NCBI GenBank assembly: GCA_027922465.2 | Contig: BQMF02000812.1 | Span: forward strand, 1 to 64,000 | Reading direction: 5' to 3' | Length of the DNA: 64,000 nt | Origin: Turritopsis dohrnii | Taxonomy: Eukaryota; Cnidaria; Hydrozoa; Anthoathecata; Oceaniidae | Shown: piece by piece, positions 53,031 to 64,000 of the stretch | How positions within the stretch are numbered: the first letter of the stretch is position 1 | Layout of the letters: every line of letters begins with the position of its first letter | The notes under the pieces: generated by a model | Database searches by the model: none | Seen by the model: only the letters and a program-made list of their open reading frames with translations | Told to the model about the DNA's origin: nothing | Translations under genes and position numbers: made by a program

Positions 53031-54279
53031 GTTCAAACAACGGTCATTAAAACGCCGATATGACGTCGCTCTTTTCTTAGGAGTTTGATCACAAAAAAAA
53101 CATAAAATGCGTGAAAAGCCAAAGAAGCGATAATGGAATAAAAGCGCTGCCCCAGGCACAGTAGAATTTAATTCCTTAAACCTAAACCCAAACTAAATAA
53201 GTCATTTTTAAAAACGTTGGGGAGACGTCGTAACAACCGTTTCTTCGACGTCCATACAACGTTATTTGCATTCATTATAATCAAAAAAACAATACTCAAA
53301 GCTGCGAAGGAAATTAACAATTCAATTTCAGCTAATTTCCCGCTGTTCTTTTTTTATTTCTTTGTTAGCCCTGTAAGCACAAAGACTCTGTTTCAACGTT
53401 GTTTCGACGCCGTATTTCATCGTCGCATGACGGTTGTTTAATGGTTGAAATGGAAACAATAAAACCACGGACGTTGTGCAACGGTCAAAAGACCGAAAAC
53501 AACGTTGCATTGACGGTTGTAGTTGATAATTATTTTATAATTTGTTTTTCACGTATGAATTGCCCTGCTTTTCTTTTCTTTTGTTTCTTTCGTCTTTTGT
53601 TCTGTCCCTCGGTACTCGCAGGGCTTGTCTTTTGATTCGCATCTTTTCAGTGTATTCGTGTCTTAGCATTCACGTATGAGAACAGTCTGAAGAGACATAG
53701 TGATATTTTTGTCTAAAAAGATATGTTTATATCTGAAGAGATACTTTGAATGATACAAATGATACTTTGACAATTTAATACATTTGTTACAAAGTTAACA
53801 CTACTGCCACTATAGACTTTTGGTTATAAGTATTTAGCTAATACAAAAATATATACATTAAAACCAATGCATTATTTCTATCCGAACAAGAAATTATATT
53901 ACATCATGGTCCTTTTACGTTATAAAAACGTCGAAACAACGTCTCATCGACCGCCGAAAATGACCGTCAGATGATGGTCATAATTCTCGACGTCACAATT
54001 TTGCTGCATTTCTGACCACCAGACGACTGACAAAAGAGGGTCAGAATTGACTCTAATATGACGTTAAATTGACGTCATAATGTTTACTGATATCATGATC
54101 TTTTTACGTCACATAAACGTCGAAGCAACGTCTCATCGACCGTCGAAAATGACCGTCAGATGACGGTCACTTTTTGACGTCACTATTATGTTGCATTTCT
54201 GACCACCTGACGACCGTCAAACAACGGTCTGAGGTGACCGTCATATGACGTTATCCTGACGTCATAATGTTTATTGGGG
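53030..54279. repeat. Right subterminal arrays of the large insertion
   Basis: Two arrays. 53030-53520 has AACGTTG/GACGTCG motifs. 53905-54279 holds two tandem units of about 175 bp. Each unit contains TTACGT, AAACGTCGAA-CAACGTCTC, CGACCG-CGAAAATGACCGTCA and a TTTCTGACCACC block, and ends in GACGTCATAATGTTTA. The last unit abuts the terminal TTGGGG. Confidence 0.75.
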
Positions 54280-54740
54280 CCTGTTGTTAACAAATTTATG
54301 TGTTAAGTGAGCCATACACTTAACACATAAAAATATTTAACACACATGCAATATTGGGATCACATATTCAGAAGAACACTTAAATACAGAGAAATACTTA
54401 CATTAACTAAGCACCTTCAGATTGTTTTTCCATGATTCACTATTACTTTGTCGTAAAAACCTGCCGCATAATTTGCTGATCCGACAAGTGAATAGCCGAT
54501 CATGTTGCGTCTTCGATCAGCTGATGCCATAGCTTTCTTCACCATCGTCCATATATCAAAAAGGCAAAAAGTCCTGAGAACAAAGGTGTTTTTCATTTCA
54601 AATAATCAAAAAGATGATTGCTTTTCAACTTGACTTTTAAAGCTCTTGTGATGAAATTACCGGCTTTGCAGCAGGATTCTTTGTTTCATTTTTCTTTATT
54701 GTTCAACGCCAGAAGGTAACTGATATTTTTCATTTACTCT
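54280..54740 (-). promoter_or_regulatory. Displaced distal flank of gene 1
   Basis: Paralogous to 5620-5900 upstream of gene 2. Shared blocks are ACACATAAAAATATTTAACA, GCCGCATAATTTGC and TTTCACC-TCGTCC-TATATC. It was next to position 36360 before the large insertion. Confidence 0.65.
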
Positions 54741-54754
54741 TCTCTGTCAGTTCT

Positions 54755-57387
54755 TCAGTTCGTCAGTGTGTAAAGTTGCAGTTCTGCACGCCCTTCTTTA
54801 ATGCCCTCACTCAATGTTTCAGTTGCAAGCTTCACAGTGACTTTTGGAACTGGCCTGAAATAGTTCTTGAAATGTTCGCAAACGTCTTGATTTAAACACT
54901 TCTTAACATATATACATGTCTTCACGTGTTTTCGAGCGATGTAAGCTGTCTTTTCTGGGTCTCTATCAATACGAGGTGAAGGCTGCCACAATATGTTATA
55001 ATTGGAACAATCATCATTTTGAAGACCTTTTCAGTTGCTTTCGTAGTAAGTAGGTGTCTCATCTTACTTAGCAAATTGATTCGAGTGGCTGCTCGTTTAA
55101 ATTTTGACGCGAATTCTTCTTTTAAATTCAGAGTACTGTTCTAAACATTACACAGGTAGACATATCTTTCTGTTACGTTTACTTTGTTTCCGTCGATTGT
55201 TAATGTTAGATTCTTACTACCAATTCTTTTGGCAGTTCCGAACAGCAAAGCTTCTCTTTTCCCTTTCTTCATATTAATTACTAGCTCATTTTCTCTGTAG
55301 AAGCTTGATAGTGCTTCAAGATCTTGATTTAGACAGGCATTAATGGTATTGAAGTCCTTGTTTGGGTAATAGAGGACAGTATCATCTGCATACTTCAGCA
55401 ACGATGAGAAGGTTATCGAGTCTCTTAGGTCGTTGAAGAATATCAGAAACAACAATGGGCCCAATATGGATCCCTGAGGGACACCACAAGTTACTGGTTT
55501 CTCTTCAGATAGTTTTGAACCAATACATATTTTTTGCCGTCGGTTGAAAAAGTACGATGTGAACCATTTAAGTTTTGTTGACCGTACTCCATATGACTGT
55601 ATTTTTTGTATTAGATTGCTATGGCTTAAAGTATCAAATGATTTACTTAGATCCACAAAGACAGCTCCAACCAGACACCCATTACTTGCTTGAGTTCTAA
55701 TATCGTCACATAATTTTGTAACTGCTTCCTCGTTTGAGTGTTTTTTACGGTATCCATATTGTCCAGAGTCAATGAGGTTGTTTGTCTCCAGAAATTTTAT
55801 CAACTGTGTTTGTACCACTCTTTTGATGACTTTTGAAAGTACGGGCAGTACTGATATTGGCCTATAGTTTTCAGGAGCATTTACAGGACCTGATTTATAA
55901 ATTGGTGTAACTTTTGCGATTTTCCATGAGTTTGGGAAAGTTCCTGTTTTGAGCGATAGATTTACAACATTAAAAAGAATTGGCGCAATAGATTTAGCTC
56001 CGTCTTTAATCATTGAGGTGGTAAGTTCATCAACTCTTGTTGCCTTTTTACGTTTCAGTCTTGGTTTCGCACAGATACTGTTGACACGTATGAAAAGTTA
56101 AATGTTTTTAAAGTTTTGGGAAGAATGTTTGTTGGTTTCCTCGATGTGAAATCCATTAATTTTATTGAAGCTGATTTGATTTTTCCAACGGCACTGTATA
56201 ATAGTAATAAATGTTTTATCTGCATTTCCAGAATTTACTTCAACTGGTGTGATTTTAGATACAGGGAAAATCTTTTTGATGATGCTACAGAAGTTATTAG
56301 AGTCGTATTGATGTTCTGTCAGCAGGTTTTCGTAGTACATTGATCTTGATTTACGTAACATATTATTGTAGCTGTATCTTTTCCAGTCTTCGTCGTCTCT
56401 GTTCATTCGCTTTGCTTTCCGAAGACATTGATCACGTTCTTTCATTTTTACTTTTGTATCGTTGTCAATCCAAGGACAAGGTTTACTTTTGATCTTTTTC
56501 TCCATTAATGGGGCATTACGATTAAAAATGGTAAGTAGAATGTCATTAAAACGTTCGACAGCACGATGGGCATTTGTTGCGTTGAGCACCGACGTCCAGT
56601 CAGCATTTTTCACATCGCTGTTAAGTTTAACTGGATCATAATTTCGGAAGTCTCTTGTTTTGATGTATTTCTCAGGGTACTTCACGATGATTGTTGTGTT
56701 GTTCTGGTCTTTTCTTTAATTAACTGTTTGGAACCATTTGTCGTAAGGATGCTTTTGAAATCGCACGGGTCTTTTTTAGCGTAATTTACATTGCAGTCTC
56801 CAAGGAGAATCACTTCATTATGGGTCGATAAAGCAGAGGTAATTATATCATTCAAATCATTATTGAAACTTTTTAATAGACATTGTGAATCTTTAGGCAG
56901 TCTGTAAACCGTAATTATAAGAAAAGATTTGCACTCTTGAGGAGAAATTTCGATCGTGATGTTTTCGATATTTGCCTTTTCCAAATCAGGTCTCCTTTTC
57001 CAAGTATCCTTCAGATCCTTCAGACACTGCTACTCCTCCATCGATACCATTCTCACGAGGTCTGTTTATGAATGTATATCCTTCAACATTAAATAACTGA
57101 TCGTTTAGGTTTTTTGAGAGATGTGTCTCCGATAACGTAAACATATCAATCCTTCGATTAGAAACTAGCAACTCGTAGATCTCTTCATAACTTGAACCAA
57201 GCCCACGTGCGGTGAAAAATCTTAGACCACTTTGTTTGCAAATATCTATCACCGTAGGACCTTTTTTAACATCCTCACTGAAAAAAATGACAACAACAAC
57301 AAGAACAGCTCTTTCCTTGATACTGGTATATAAATTCTGTACTTCGTGTAGTTTCTCCTCAGCTTGTCTTGAAGTAGTACGGTACAC
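54755..57387 (-). pseudogene. Non-LTR retrotransposon (CR1/Jockey-like), broken
   Basis: Read 5' to 3' on the minus strand: endonuclease N-part (57387-56986; DMFTLSETHLSKNL, GIDGGVAV); endonuclease continuation in another frame (56984-56682; ITVYRLP, VILLGDCNVNY); a linker (56685-56098); reverse transcriptase (56013-55141) with NYRPISVLPVLSKVI, FVDLSKSFDTLSH, GVPQGSILGPLLF and YADDT. The C-terminal part continues at 54991-54755 in separate frames. The endonuclease lacks its SDH end, and at least three frame breaks separate the pieces, so it is inactive. FVDLSKSFD has S where A is usual. No poly(A) tail was seen. It lies against the displaced gene 1 flank. Confidence 0.85.
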
Positions 57388-57584
57388 TAATCACGTTTTG
57401 TAGTTCTTGTTAATTCAGTTTTGGATTCATTTTTATAAAGCAAAAGAAGTAATGCAAAAGCCAGTACAAAGATCTTGATGTCCGAACCGCTTCCTGATAT
57501 TGTGAATTCAAAAAACAGGTTTTTATTTTATTATTTTAGTCCCAATTTCTATTGTGGGTTTATGGCTGCAAAGATTTACAATAA

Positions 57585-57906
57585 GGGACTGTTCACAAAT
57601 GACGTCAACTGTTAGGGGGGGAGGGGGGGTTATGCTAAAGTTGACGCTGGTTGACGGGGGAGGGGGGGGGGGGGATGTGACACTAGTTGACGTCAACCCA
57701 CACAATTTTGCAGAACCTTGATTTTTCTAATTAAGTAAAAGTTTCTTATGAAAATGTTAACACTGAATGTGATCTTGATGTGGTCCGTGATAAGCACAGA
57801 TGGAGTTTGATCAGAGAAAAATTACACGAAGATCATTGCAAATATTTTCACGTCTTATTAAAAATGCGTAAGAAACTCACATACAAAAGAACAAGTGGGG
57901 TGGAGG

Positions 57907-57946
<40 letters not shown>

Positions 57947-58070
57947 CTTCTCAAACGATGACGTCAACTGAGGGGGAGGGGGCAACGCAAAGTTGACGGA
58001 GGTTGACAGAGGGGGGAGGGGGGGGTCAAAAATCTTGGAAAAATGGTTGACGTCATTTGTGAACAATCCC
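57585..58070. mobile_element. PIF/Harbinger-like MITE with long G runs
   Basis: Inverted ends GGGACTGTTCACAAATGACG (left) and, at the right, reverse complement GGGATTGTTCACAAATGACG; 25 of 26 positions agree when extended. TAA on both sides (57582-57584; 58071-58073) fits the 3-bp TWA duplication of PIF/Harbinger. Inside are G-rich blocks near 57615-57672, a run of about 37 G at 57909-57945, and more at 57970-58025, with recurring GTTGACG. Confidence 0.8.
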
Positions 58071-58073
58071 TAA

Positions 58074-59174
58074 ACTTCCTATGTATTTCAGAAATGAAAA
58101 GTCATTTTTTACATTTTCAATGTTATTAAAAGAGCACCTCATATAACTAATATTTTTGTAATTTTTGTATTATATGTCTGATGTTTAATATTTACGTTCG
58201 AGTTTTTTATTGTTTTTGATCATTTTTTACCATTTTAACTGCACATATTTCCGACACATTTCTGTATGATGTAAGGAGACTACTAATTTCCAATGTTTTG
58301 GTCTCTTTTTACATTATACATTAATTATAGTATATAAGATCTTGCTTTTTTCTCTGTGACGTCTTCTTTTTTCTGTGCGTCGTAATCAACGATATACTTC
58401 GTGAGTTTCCTATTTCAATGCTTGCTGCTTTTAGCGTTTTGTCAGTTTTTTGATTTCACTCCTTTGTTTTCACAGTTTTTTTGCCTTCTTCATTTCTCAC
58501 ATTTTATATTTTCTTTTGTTTTTATATTACAGGACACATATGGAAACAGCATATTTGTTGATATGTAAATTTCCTGTATGAAATAAATAAATACATCGTA
58601 ATGTTTTTTGAAGCCAATTGTTACAAACACAACTGTAGTTTCTCAAAATTTCATTTACAGTGAATCATTTTGTGTCATTAAACATGTAACTGTGGACAAG
58701 TATTCGGCGGGACTCTGTTTCTGATTCATGAACAAAGCACTTTGAAAGTACAAAATAGCTTTTACTTAGTTGAAATTAACGGTAGCGCATTCGTTAATTT
58801 TTAGAATGTCTGGATTTTCAGGACCAAACAAGTTTGATAACTTTTTGTAAATATACGGAGAATGTATTCGTGTGTGGTATTGGTAATCTTGTCTTTCATT
58901 GAAATCCCGGAGAGTGACTTCCTGATTTCTGGTGCTATTGATGATCACGTGACAGATGAAATCTATGAATGCTTTACAGATTTGGAATTGATGTACGTCA
59001 TAGCAATAGAATATTGAAAATTGGAAGATGTTGCATCAAACACGGAAAAATGTTACAAACATTTTTATGGAAGGGTCATGAATTCACCTATTACAAATCA
59101 GGGTGCGTAGAAAATTGTTTGATGTGAATGTGTTATTTAAAAATAAATACCTCATTTGAAAATAAATATTTGTC
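58074..59174. other. AT-rich intergenic sequence
   Basis: No gene recognised. A 60-codon minus frame at 58766-58948 is most likely chance. No repeats stand out. Confidence 0.5.
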
Positions 59175-59874
59175 AGTCTTGGAAATCTGTATAGTTGGAC
59201 GCTTAACTTCCGCGAAATAGCAGTGCAATTACACTCCTACGCTAAAACGCCAACTTTTTAAGAGTGCTATTACACGGCTATGAAATCGTCGAGATGCAGG
59301 CGGTAAACGTGCAATTACAGGCTTAAAAAGCTACGATTTTGAAAACGCGTTATTACGCGGTTATCCCACGTTTTAACTGACAGCTGCACGCTTAAAAAAA
59401 TTCTTTTTGACTCAAACTTTCCTTTCATATTTGTTTTTGCTATCAAGAATTGTGTTTTAAATCCATTCATATCTCCTACAAAACTTCAAAATATCACTGT
59501 ATAAATTTTATATCAAAGTTTCCTGAAAGAACTTCCTCGTGTATATTCATCTGCAACTATCTTTAAGATTTTTTAGCTTTTTGTTATTTTGTTTATCTTC
59601 ATTTGGCTTTTTTCTCTTTCTCGGCATTTCCTACCCGATATTCCCGGAAACGAATCTGAAATAAGACTGTTTTACGTAAAATTTATCGTAGAATAAGATT
59701 CAAAAATCAGTTTTTCCCCGTTTGACTGCGTGTTTTCCCGATTAAAGAAAAACTGAACCCACCTATTTCACTTAAGATTCTCCAGGCAGGGCGGAAAATT
59801 AAGCGTGCAATTGCAATGTTACGCCCGTAGAAGTTAAGCGTGCAATTATAAGGATTTCCCAGACTGTTTGTGAC
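59175..59874. mobile_element. 700-bp MITE with about 38-bp inverted ends
   Basis: Left end AGTCTTGGAAATCTGTATAG then CGCTTAACTTCCGCG. Right end, reverse complement, AGTCTGGGAAATCCTTATAA then CGCTTAACTTCTACGGG. Repeated internal motif (G)TGCAATTA(C/T)A. No ORF. Confidence 0.7.
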
Positions 59875-60987
59875 TATTTTCCAATTATAATTTGATGTTT
59901 AATTGGTTAATAAAGTCTAATTTCCATGTATGAGAACGAAGAGAACGATAACAACAGAAGAGAAACATCCAGTAACATGGAAATTTAGAACAAACACGTC
60001 AGGCAACAAAGGTTGGCGATTCTTTTATGCAAAAAGTTGCTATGGCACATTGACAGTGCATACAATACAACTGAAAAAGCAAAATATAGCTATTCAGAAA
60101 GTTAGCAATTTTGAATCGAACAATAACACTGAGAAAAGCACTGTTTCAATAAAACTTGCTACACCTGCAGATAAACCGTTACTATTGAATTTGTATCCCT
60201 TTATAATATTTGATAAAGCAACAAAATTGTTTTAAGATAAAAATAGATAAAATCAATTCTATAGACCATCCTTCTTTAAAAGTATCTTCGCAACATCTAT
60301 CAGTTGTCCTTTGTGTTTTAACCAAGATATGAACACCTTTTATAGGCATATTAGCTGCAACTTTTACTTACTCACAATAACAAAATATCTTTCAAATAAA
60401 CCGTGATTAAATTAAGGAAGATGCTTTTTGGCTTTAAGATTTCAAGACGTAGCACAATGATATATATCTAGTCTCAAAATACAACATTGAATTGCAAATT
60501 TTTGGTCAAATTTGACAAATTGCGATTTGTGAATTCGACAATTCGGATGTTACGTAAACATTGTACGAAAACCTTCATAACTTTGAAAAGTAAAACACGA
60601 AAAACTATGAAAACACGCTATCTTCATGTAAGTTGGCAAAAGTGAAAAGCGTTAGAGTTCATATTGAAAAATCCTTGCCAAGGTAATCTTCACAAGTCTC
60701 TCTACAAACACATCTTAATACCTCATCTCAGATATTTTGGTTTTGTAGTATGCTGACGAAAACATTTTTACACTGCTATTTATTTTCAGATAGCTCTGTG
60801 CCTGTCTGAAAGTGTAAGATTTTATAATCATATATTTAATAGTGTTTCTTTTTTCTTCATTTGTCAGTGAGTCAAGCTATCAAGCACCATAACATATTCC
60901 TAACACGAATCTTGCTCTACTCCAAGGGTCAATACTCAGACCAATCAATTTCGAACTTGACGTAAGAAAACATACCTCGCTACCGTC
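59875..60987. other. Intergenic; one unassigned 101-codon frame
   Basis: The plus frame 59930-60235 (MRTKRTITTEEKHPVTWKFR at the start) has no recognisable domain and no neighbouring exons. It is lysine-rich like the local base composition and probably not a gene. Nothing else seen. Confidence 0.4.
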
Positions 60988-61225
60988 AATACACCTTTCC
61001 TGAATTTCTTTTTAAACACCGTGTTATAGCCTAGCAAGTTTTGCCTCTTTTTCAAAAACTCTTAATTACTTTTAATTATTCCACTGGGGAACGGAAAGAA
61101 CAAGTAACTATTACTTACTGAAAATATATGCAATTAGAAAAACAATTAAAAACATAGAAACGAGGCGAAACTTGATAACTAAGCATTAACTCGGCATTTA
61201 AACAGAAATTCGGGAAAGGTGTATT
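60988..61225. mobile_element. 238-bp fold-back MITE
   Basis: Left arm AATACACCTTTCCTGAATTT ... CAAGTTTTGCCTC; the right arm GAGGCGAAACTTG ... AAATTCGGGAAAGGTGTATT is its inverse over about 65 bp with few mismatches. Confidence 0.75.
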
Positions 61226-61420
61226 CTTCCGAAATACAGGGTGTCTCGCAAGACCTGGGTTCCAAAATAAAGTTCAATATAATTGACAAAAATGGTTTTT
61301 TAAAAAAAATGAATTTTAGTAGAAACTTTAACTTAATACCTTTCAACTCCAACTTGTATTTTGCAAAAAGCTTCACTAATTATTGAGTAAATACTACGGA
61401 AGCGTATTTGTGCCATTTTC

Positions 61421-61636
61421 TAGTTTCTCCACATAAAAATTCCTATGTGAAATTTTTTGATTCATATTTTTTAAAAAAATTCCACATAGGAATTTCTATG
61501 TGAAGTTTTTTGTTGCTTTTTTGAATTTCTCCACATAGAAATTTCTACGTGAAATTATTTTCATTTTTTTCTAAGTTTCTTCACATAGAAGTTTCTATGT
61601 GAAATAGTTTTTAAACTTTCTAGTTTCTCCACATAG
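61421..61636. repeat. Tandem repeat of a palindromic CACATAGAAATTTCTATGTG unit
   Basis: Four units, plus a half unit at the end, of TTTCTCCACATAGAAATTTC-TATGTGAA followed by 25-35 bp of T-rich spacer. Each unit is a perfect or near-perfect 20-bp palindrome (for example around 61448, 61493, 61542, 61591). Confidence 0.8.
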
Positions 61637-61702
61637 ATTGAAGAGGCATTAAGTGAAGTGTATAGGCACCAAGTAAAGTGTATACCAAGTGTTTACAGCA
61701 AG

Positions 61703-64000
61703 ATGGCGACTACGAGAGATATACACGAGAAAAGTGAGGGAAATTTTCCTGCATTGTTGATATTGTTTAAGTACAATGCTGCTAGTTATTTACTAAATCT
61801 GTATGTGATTATGATTAATACGCTTAGAAATGGAAAGAATCACGGAATATTTTGAGGTTACAAGTATAAAGAAATAACTGCATTGATGAATGGTAAAGAT
61901 AGAATGAAGATAAGGTTAGTTAATTAACTAGTCACAGTGTGATTTCATGTTTTCTGAATATAATCTTTATAAATATCTCAATTCATTCATTACATTGTTA
62001 TGACAAATGGATGTTAAAACCCCTTTAATTTTAGTTTGCGACAACTGAAGAGACATTTGAAAACTTGGGACTGTCCAGAAGAAAAACAAACTGCCCATTT
62101 AAAGATATATGTGATATTGTCCAGGTTAATATCAGATTAGTTTTCCTTACCCTTCAATTGTTTATGGTATATTAACTTATATTTCAAAGGATTTGTATAT
62201 AATTTACAAGAAAAATACTTTCTCTTTAATGTACAACACCTAGCTTCAATGAAAAAATAGGTGAATAGGAAATAGTTATAGTTATAGTATATTATTTATT
62301 TAACAATTACACAAAAATGCTCATGCAGTTGTTAAAAGAAACCCCCTAGATTAAATTTATGTTTATTCACTTGCTATTGCATGGTATTCTTTAGGAAGAA
62401 ATAAATACCAGCGGAAATTTGTTAGGATATAGACGGATGCATCACAAACTAAGAGTTGTGCACAAAGTTCAAACTAGCCAGTAAGTTATAACGCTCAACA
62501 ATTGTTGCATGCGCACGTAAATTTGTAGGAGTTTAAAAGGCTTTTCTTCACATATTCAGCTTCACTTTCCGATTTTCTTCATATTCAATGTTTCTTCATC
62601 TAAATGTGCAACAGCTAAATGCCCTTCGAAATTTCATTTAGTAAATTTTAATTTCATTACTAGGAATATCGTCAGAGAAATCCAAAATATTCTCGATCCA
62701 GAAGGTGTAAAACAAAGAAAGGCAAAACGATTGACCAAAAGAAAGTATATAGCAAAAGTGAGCGACATGTCAATGATATTGAAATAATTAAGCAATTTTT
62801 GTTTTTTGTCTTCAGTGTGGGTTTTATAACCTTGATATTTTTTGTAATGTTAGGGATCAAATTACATATGGCACATAGATGGCTATGACAAGCTTAAACC
62901 ATATGGTTTTTGCATACATGGATTTATAGATGGGTGAGAAATCATTTTAAAGCTTTTTTGTTTATTTTTGAATGTATAAAGGTTATTATAGGGCGTAAAA
63001 ATGAAAACAGATACAGTTTTCACCTCATTTTTTTAAAAATGGCCATCATTTGCCCTGAAATCTTAACCAGCGCTAAGGAGATATTAAAGAAATTGAATGA
63101 TGTTAGCTCATTTAAAAGGAAATAAATTTGTGATGTATAATATACTCCATATGTTTTATATATAGATACTCCAGTAAAATGCTATGGCTTGAAACTGCAT
63201 CATCAAACAATGACCCAAAGATAATTGCAAATTACTATCTTGAATGCGTTAGGAAACTGAATGGTTTTTTGCATTATTTTTCATTTTCTTTCAATTTCAT
63301 ATTTTCATTGGATTAGTTTCTATCCATAGAGTTTTATTTATCAAAATCTCGTACTTCTTGTGACATATTAAATGTTATGCCTTTTAATGTTTAGGTACAG
63401 CTAGAGTCATACCGGGTGATGCTGGTAATGAAAATGTCAGAGTCGCTGCAATTCAACGATTTTTTAGATGCTACCACAATGACAGTATGGCAGGAGAGAA
63501 AAGATTTCTTTTTGGAAAATCTACATCCAATCAGGTGCATATTTTTAGCAAGTAATTTGTTGGAAATCGAAACTTTCATCCTTTGAAAAATGATTTAATT
63601 TTTCCGTATTTCCCTGATTCATTTTATTTTGTTCTTTTTCTATTAATGTTAAGTGAATTTACTTATAACTGCAAGTTTTAGAATAGTTCCAGAATTATGA
63701 ACAATTAGCAGTTGAAGTAAACTCCTACAATGGGGCCTAGGAATGTTAATACAGTATAGTATTAAATTTAAATTACGGTATTATTACTTCTATATTTCAG
63801 CGCATCGAAGCATTTTGGTCACAATTATGGCGGTGCTTTGGACAGTGGTGGATGAACTATTTCAAGGTATACACTTTTGTATGTATTATTACCCCAAAAT
63901 AAGATAACTATTGCCCTATTTGAGTTCTAGTCGCTTGAATTTTAAAGGGTTAGCAAACATCACAATTTCTTAGTCTTAGTCATTATTTTTAGGATATGAA
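61703..64000 (+). CDS. Integrase-core (rve-type) multi-exon gene, 3' end beyond window
   Basis: Exons: about 61830-61916, 62035-62124, 62395-62480, 62664-62757, 62854-62933, 63166-63263, 63395-63534, 63801-63866, and 63993 onward. Key parts: MERITEYFE, GYKYKEITALMNG, LRQLKRHLK, LGLSRRKTN (helix-turn-helix-like); NTSGNLLGYRRMHHKLRV; then the catalytic core IWHIDGYDKLKPYG (first D), RVIPGDAGNENVRVAA (second D), STSNQRIEAFWSQL (E), QWWMNYF. All three acidic residues are kept. Two one-base losses (GAGG|TTAC near 61851; GAAAAC near 62064) break the frame in the 5' part. The frame MATTRDIHEKSEG from 61703 may be a leader. Donor at 63264 is weak (GTTTTT). It may be an old element or a domesticated gene. 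Confidence 0.7.

Larger units (their letters stand above)
36364..54279. mobile_element. 17.9-kb composite CACTA-like insertion
   Basis: Bounded by CCCCAGTAAGCAT (left) and ATGTTTATTGGGG (right), inverted with two mismatches. The uninterrupted paralogous flank runs across this point at 5608-5620, which shows insertion. GACGTC/AACGTCG-rich subterminal arrays lie at 36364-36490 and 53030-54279. Contents are an accessory gene on the minus strand, a nested 4.1-kb relative, and a core-less transposase copy. No clear target duplication; several rounds of insertion are possible. Confidence 0.75.

Noticed and set aside
57523..58066. Proline- or glycine-rich frames
   Set aside because: Translations of the poly-G/poly-C tracts in the MITE.
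1..64000. CRISPR arrays, bacterial operons, rRNA or tRNA genes
   Set aside because: None seen; the window is eukaryotic with spliced genes, and the tandem repeats lack spacer structure.

Overview
This is a metazoan nuclear genome window: AT-rich, with intron-rich genes of extracellular modules (FN3, Ig, F5/8-type C, EGF), telomere-type CCCTAA repeats and a dense load of DNA transposons and MITEs. The repertoire (Tnp2-like CACTA transposases, intron-containing integrase-core genes, CR1/Jockey-like LINE) fits a cnidarian best. A sponge or other early-branching animal is not excluded; this is inference from content only.

Left and centre (about 2.6-36.3 kb): two tandem paralogous receptor genes on the minus strand. 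Gene 1 (35712 to 6954) could be reconstructed as 35 exons whose 34 junctions all have canonical GT/AG sites and agree in phase. It encodes a roughly 2,150-residue single-pass receptor: signal peptide, FN3, two copies of a [3 discoidin - Ig - 2 FN3] block, two more FN3, Ig, a SEA-like region, EGF, one membrane helix and a short tyrosine-rich tail with an ITAM-like pair. Only the signal-peptide exon and promoter flank of gene 2 (from 2701 leftwards) lie in the window. Gene 1 carries a one-base frameshift and an in-frame TGA, so it may be a pseudogene, a secreted-form allele, or affected by assembly error.

Introns of gene 1 host a nested DNA transposon (13697-18110) with an integrase fragment and an unusual RING-type accessory gene, a 2.1-kb element with GTATACTT arrays (31966-34092), and several MITEs.

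Right-centre (36364-54279): comparison of the two paralogous promoter flanks shows that about 17.9 kb was inserted upstream of gene 1. It is a composite CACTA-like mobile region with GACGT-rich subterminal arrays, a minus-strand accessory gene (37893-39514), a nested 4.1-kb relative (39967-44052) carrying a Tnp2-like catalytic core and a DUF4806-like gene, and a second transposase copy (48088-49425) that lacks the core.

Right end (54.7-64 kb): a broken LINE (54755-57387), a PIF/Harbinger-like MITE with long G runs, two further MITEs, a palindromic tandem repeat, and the first exons of an integrase-core gene that runs off the window.
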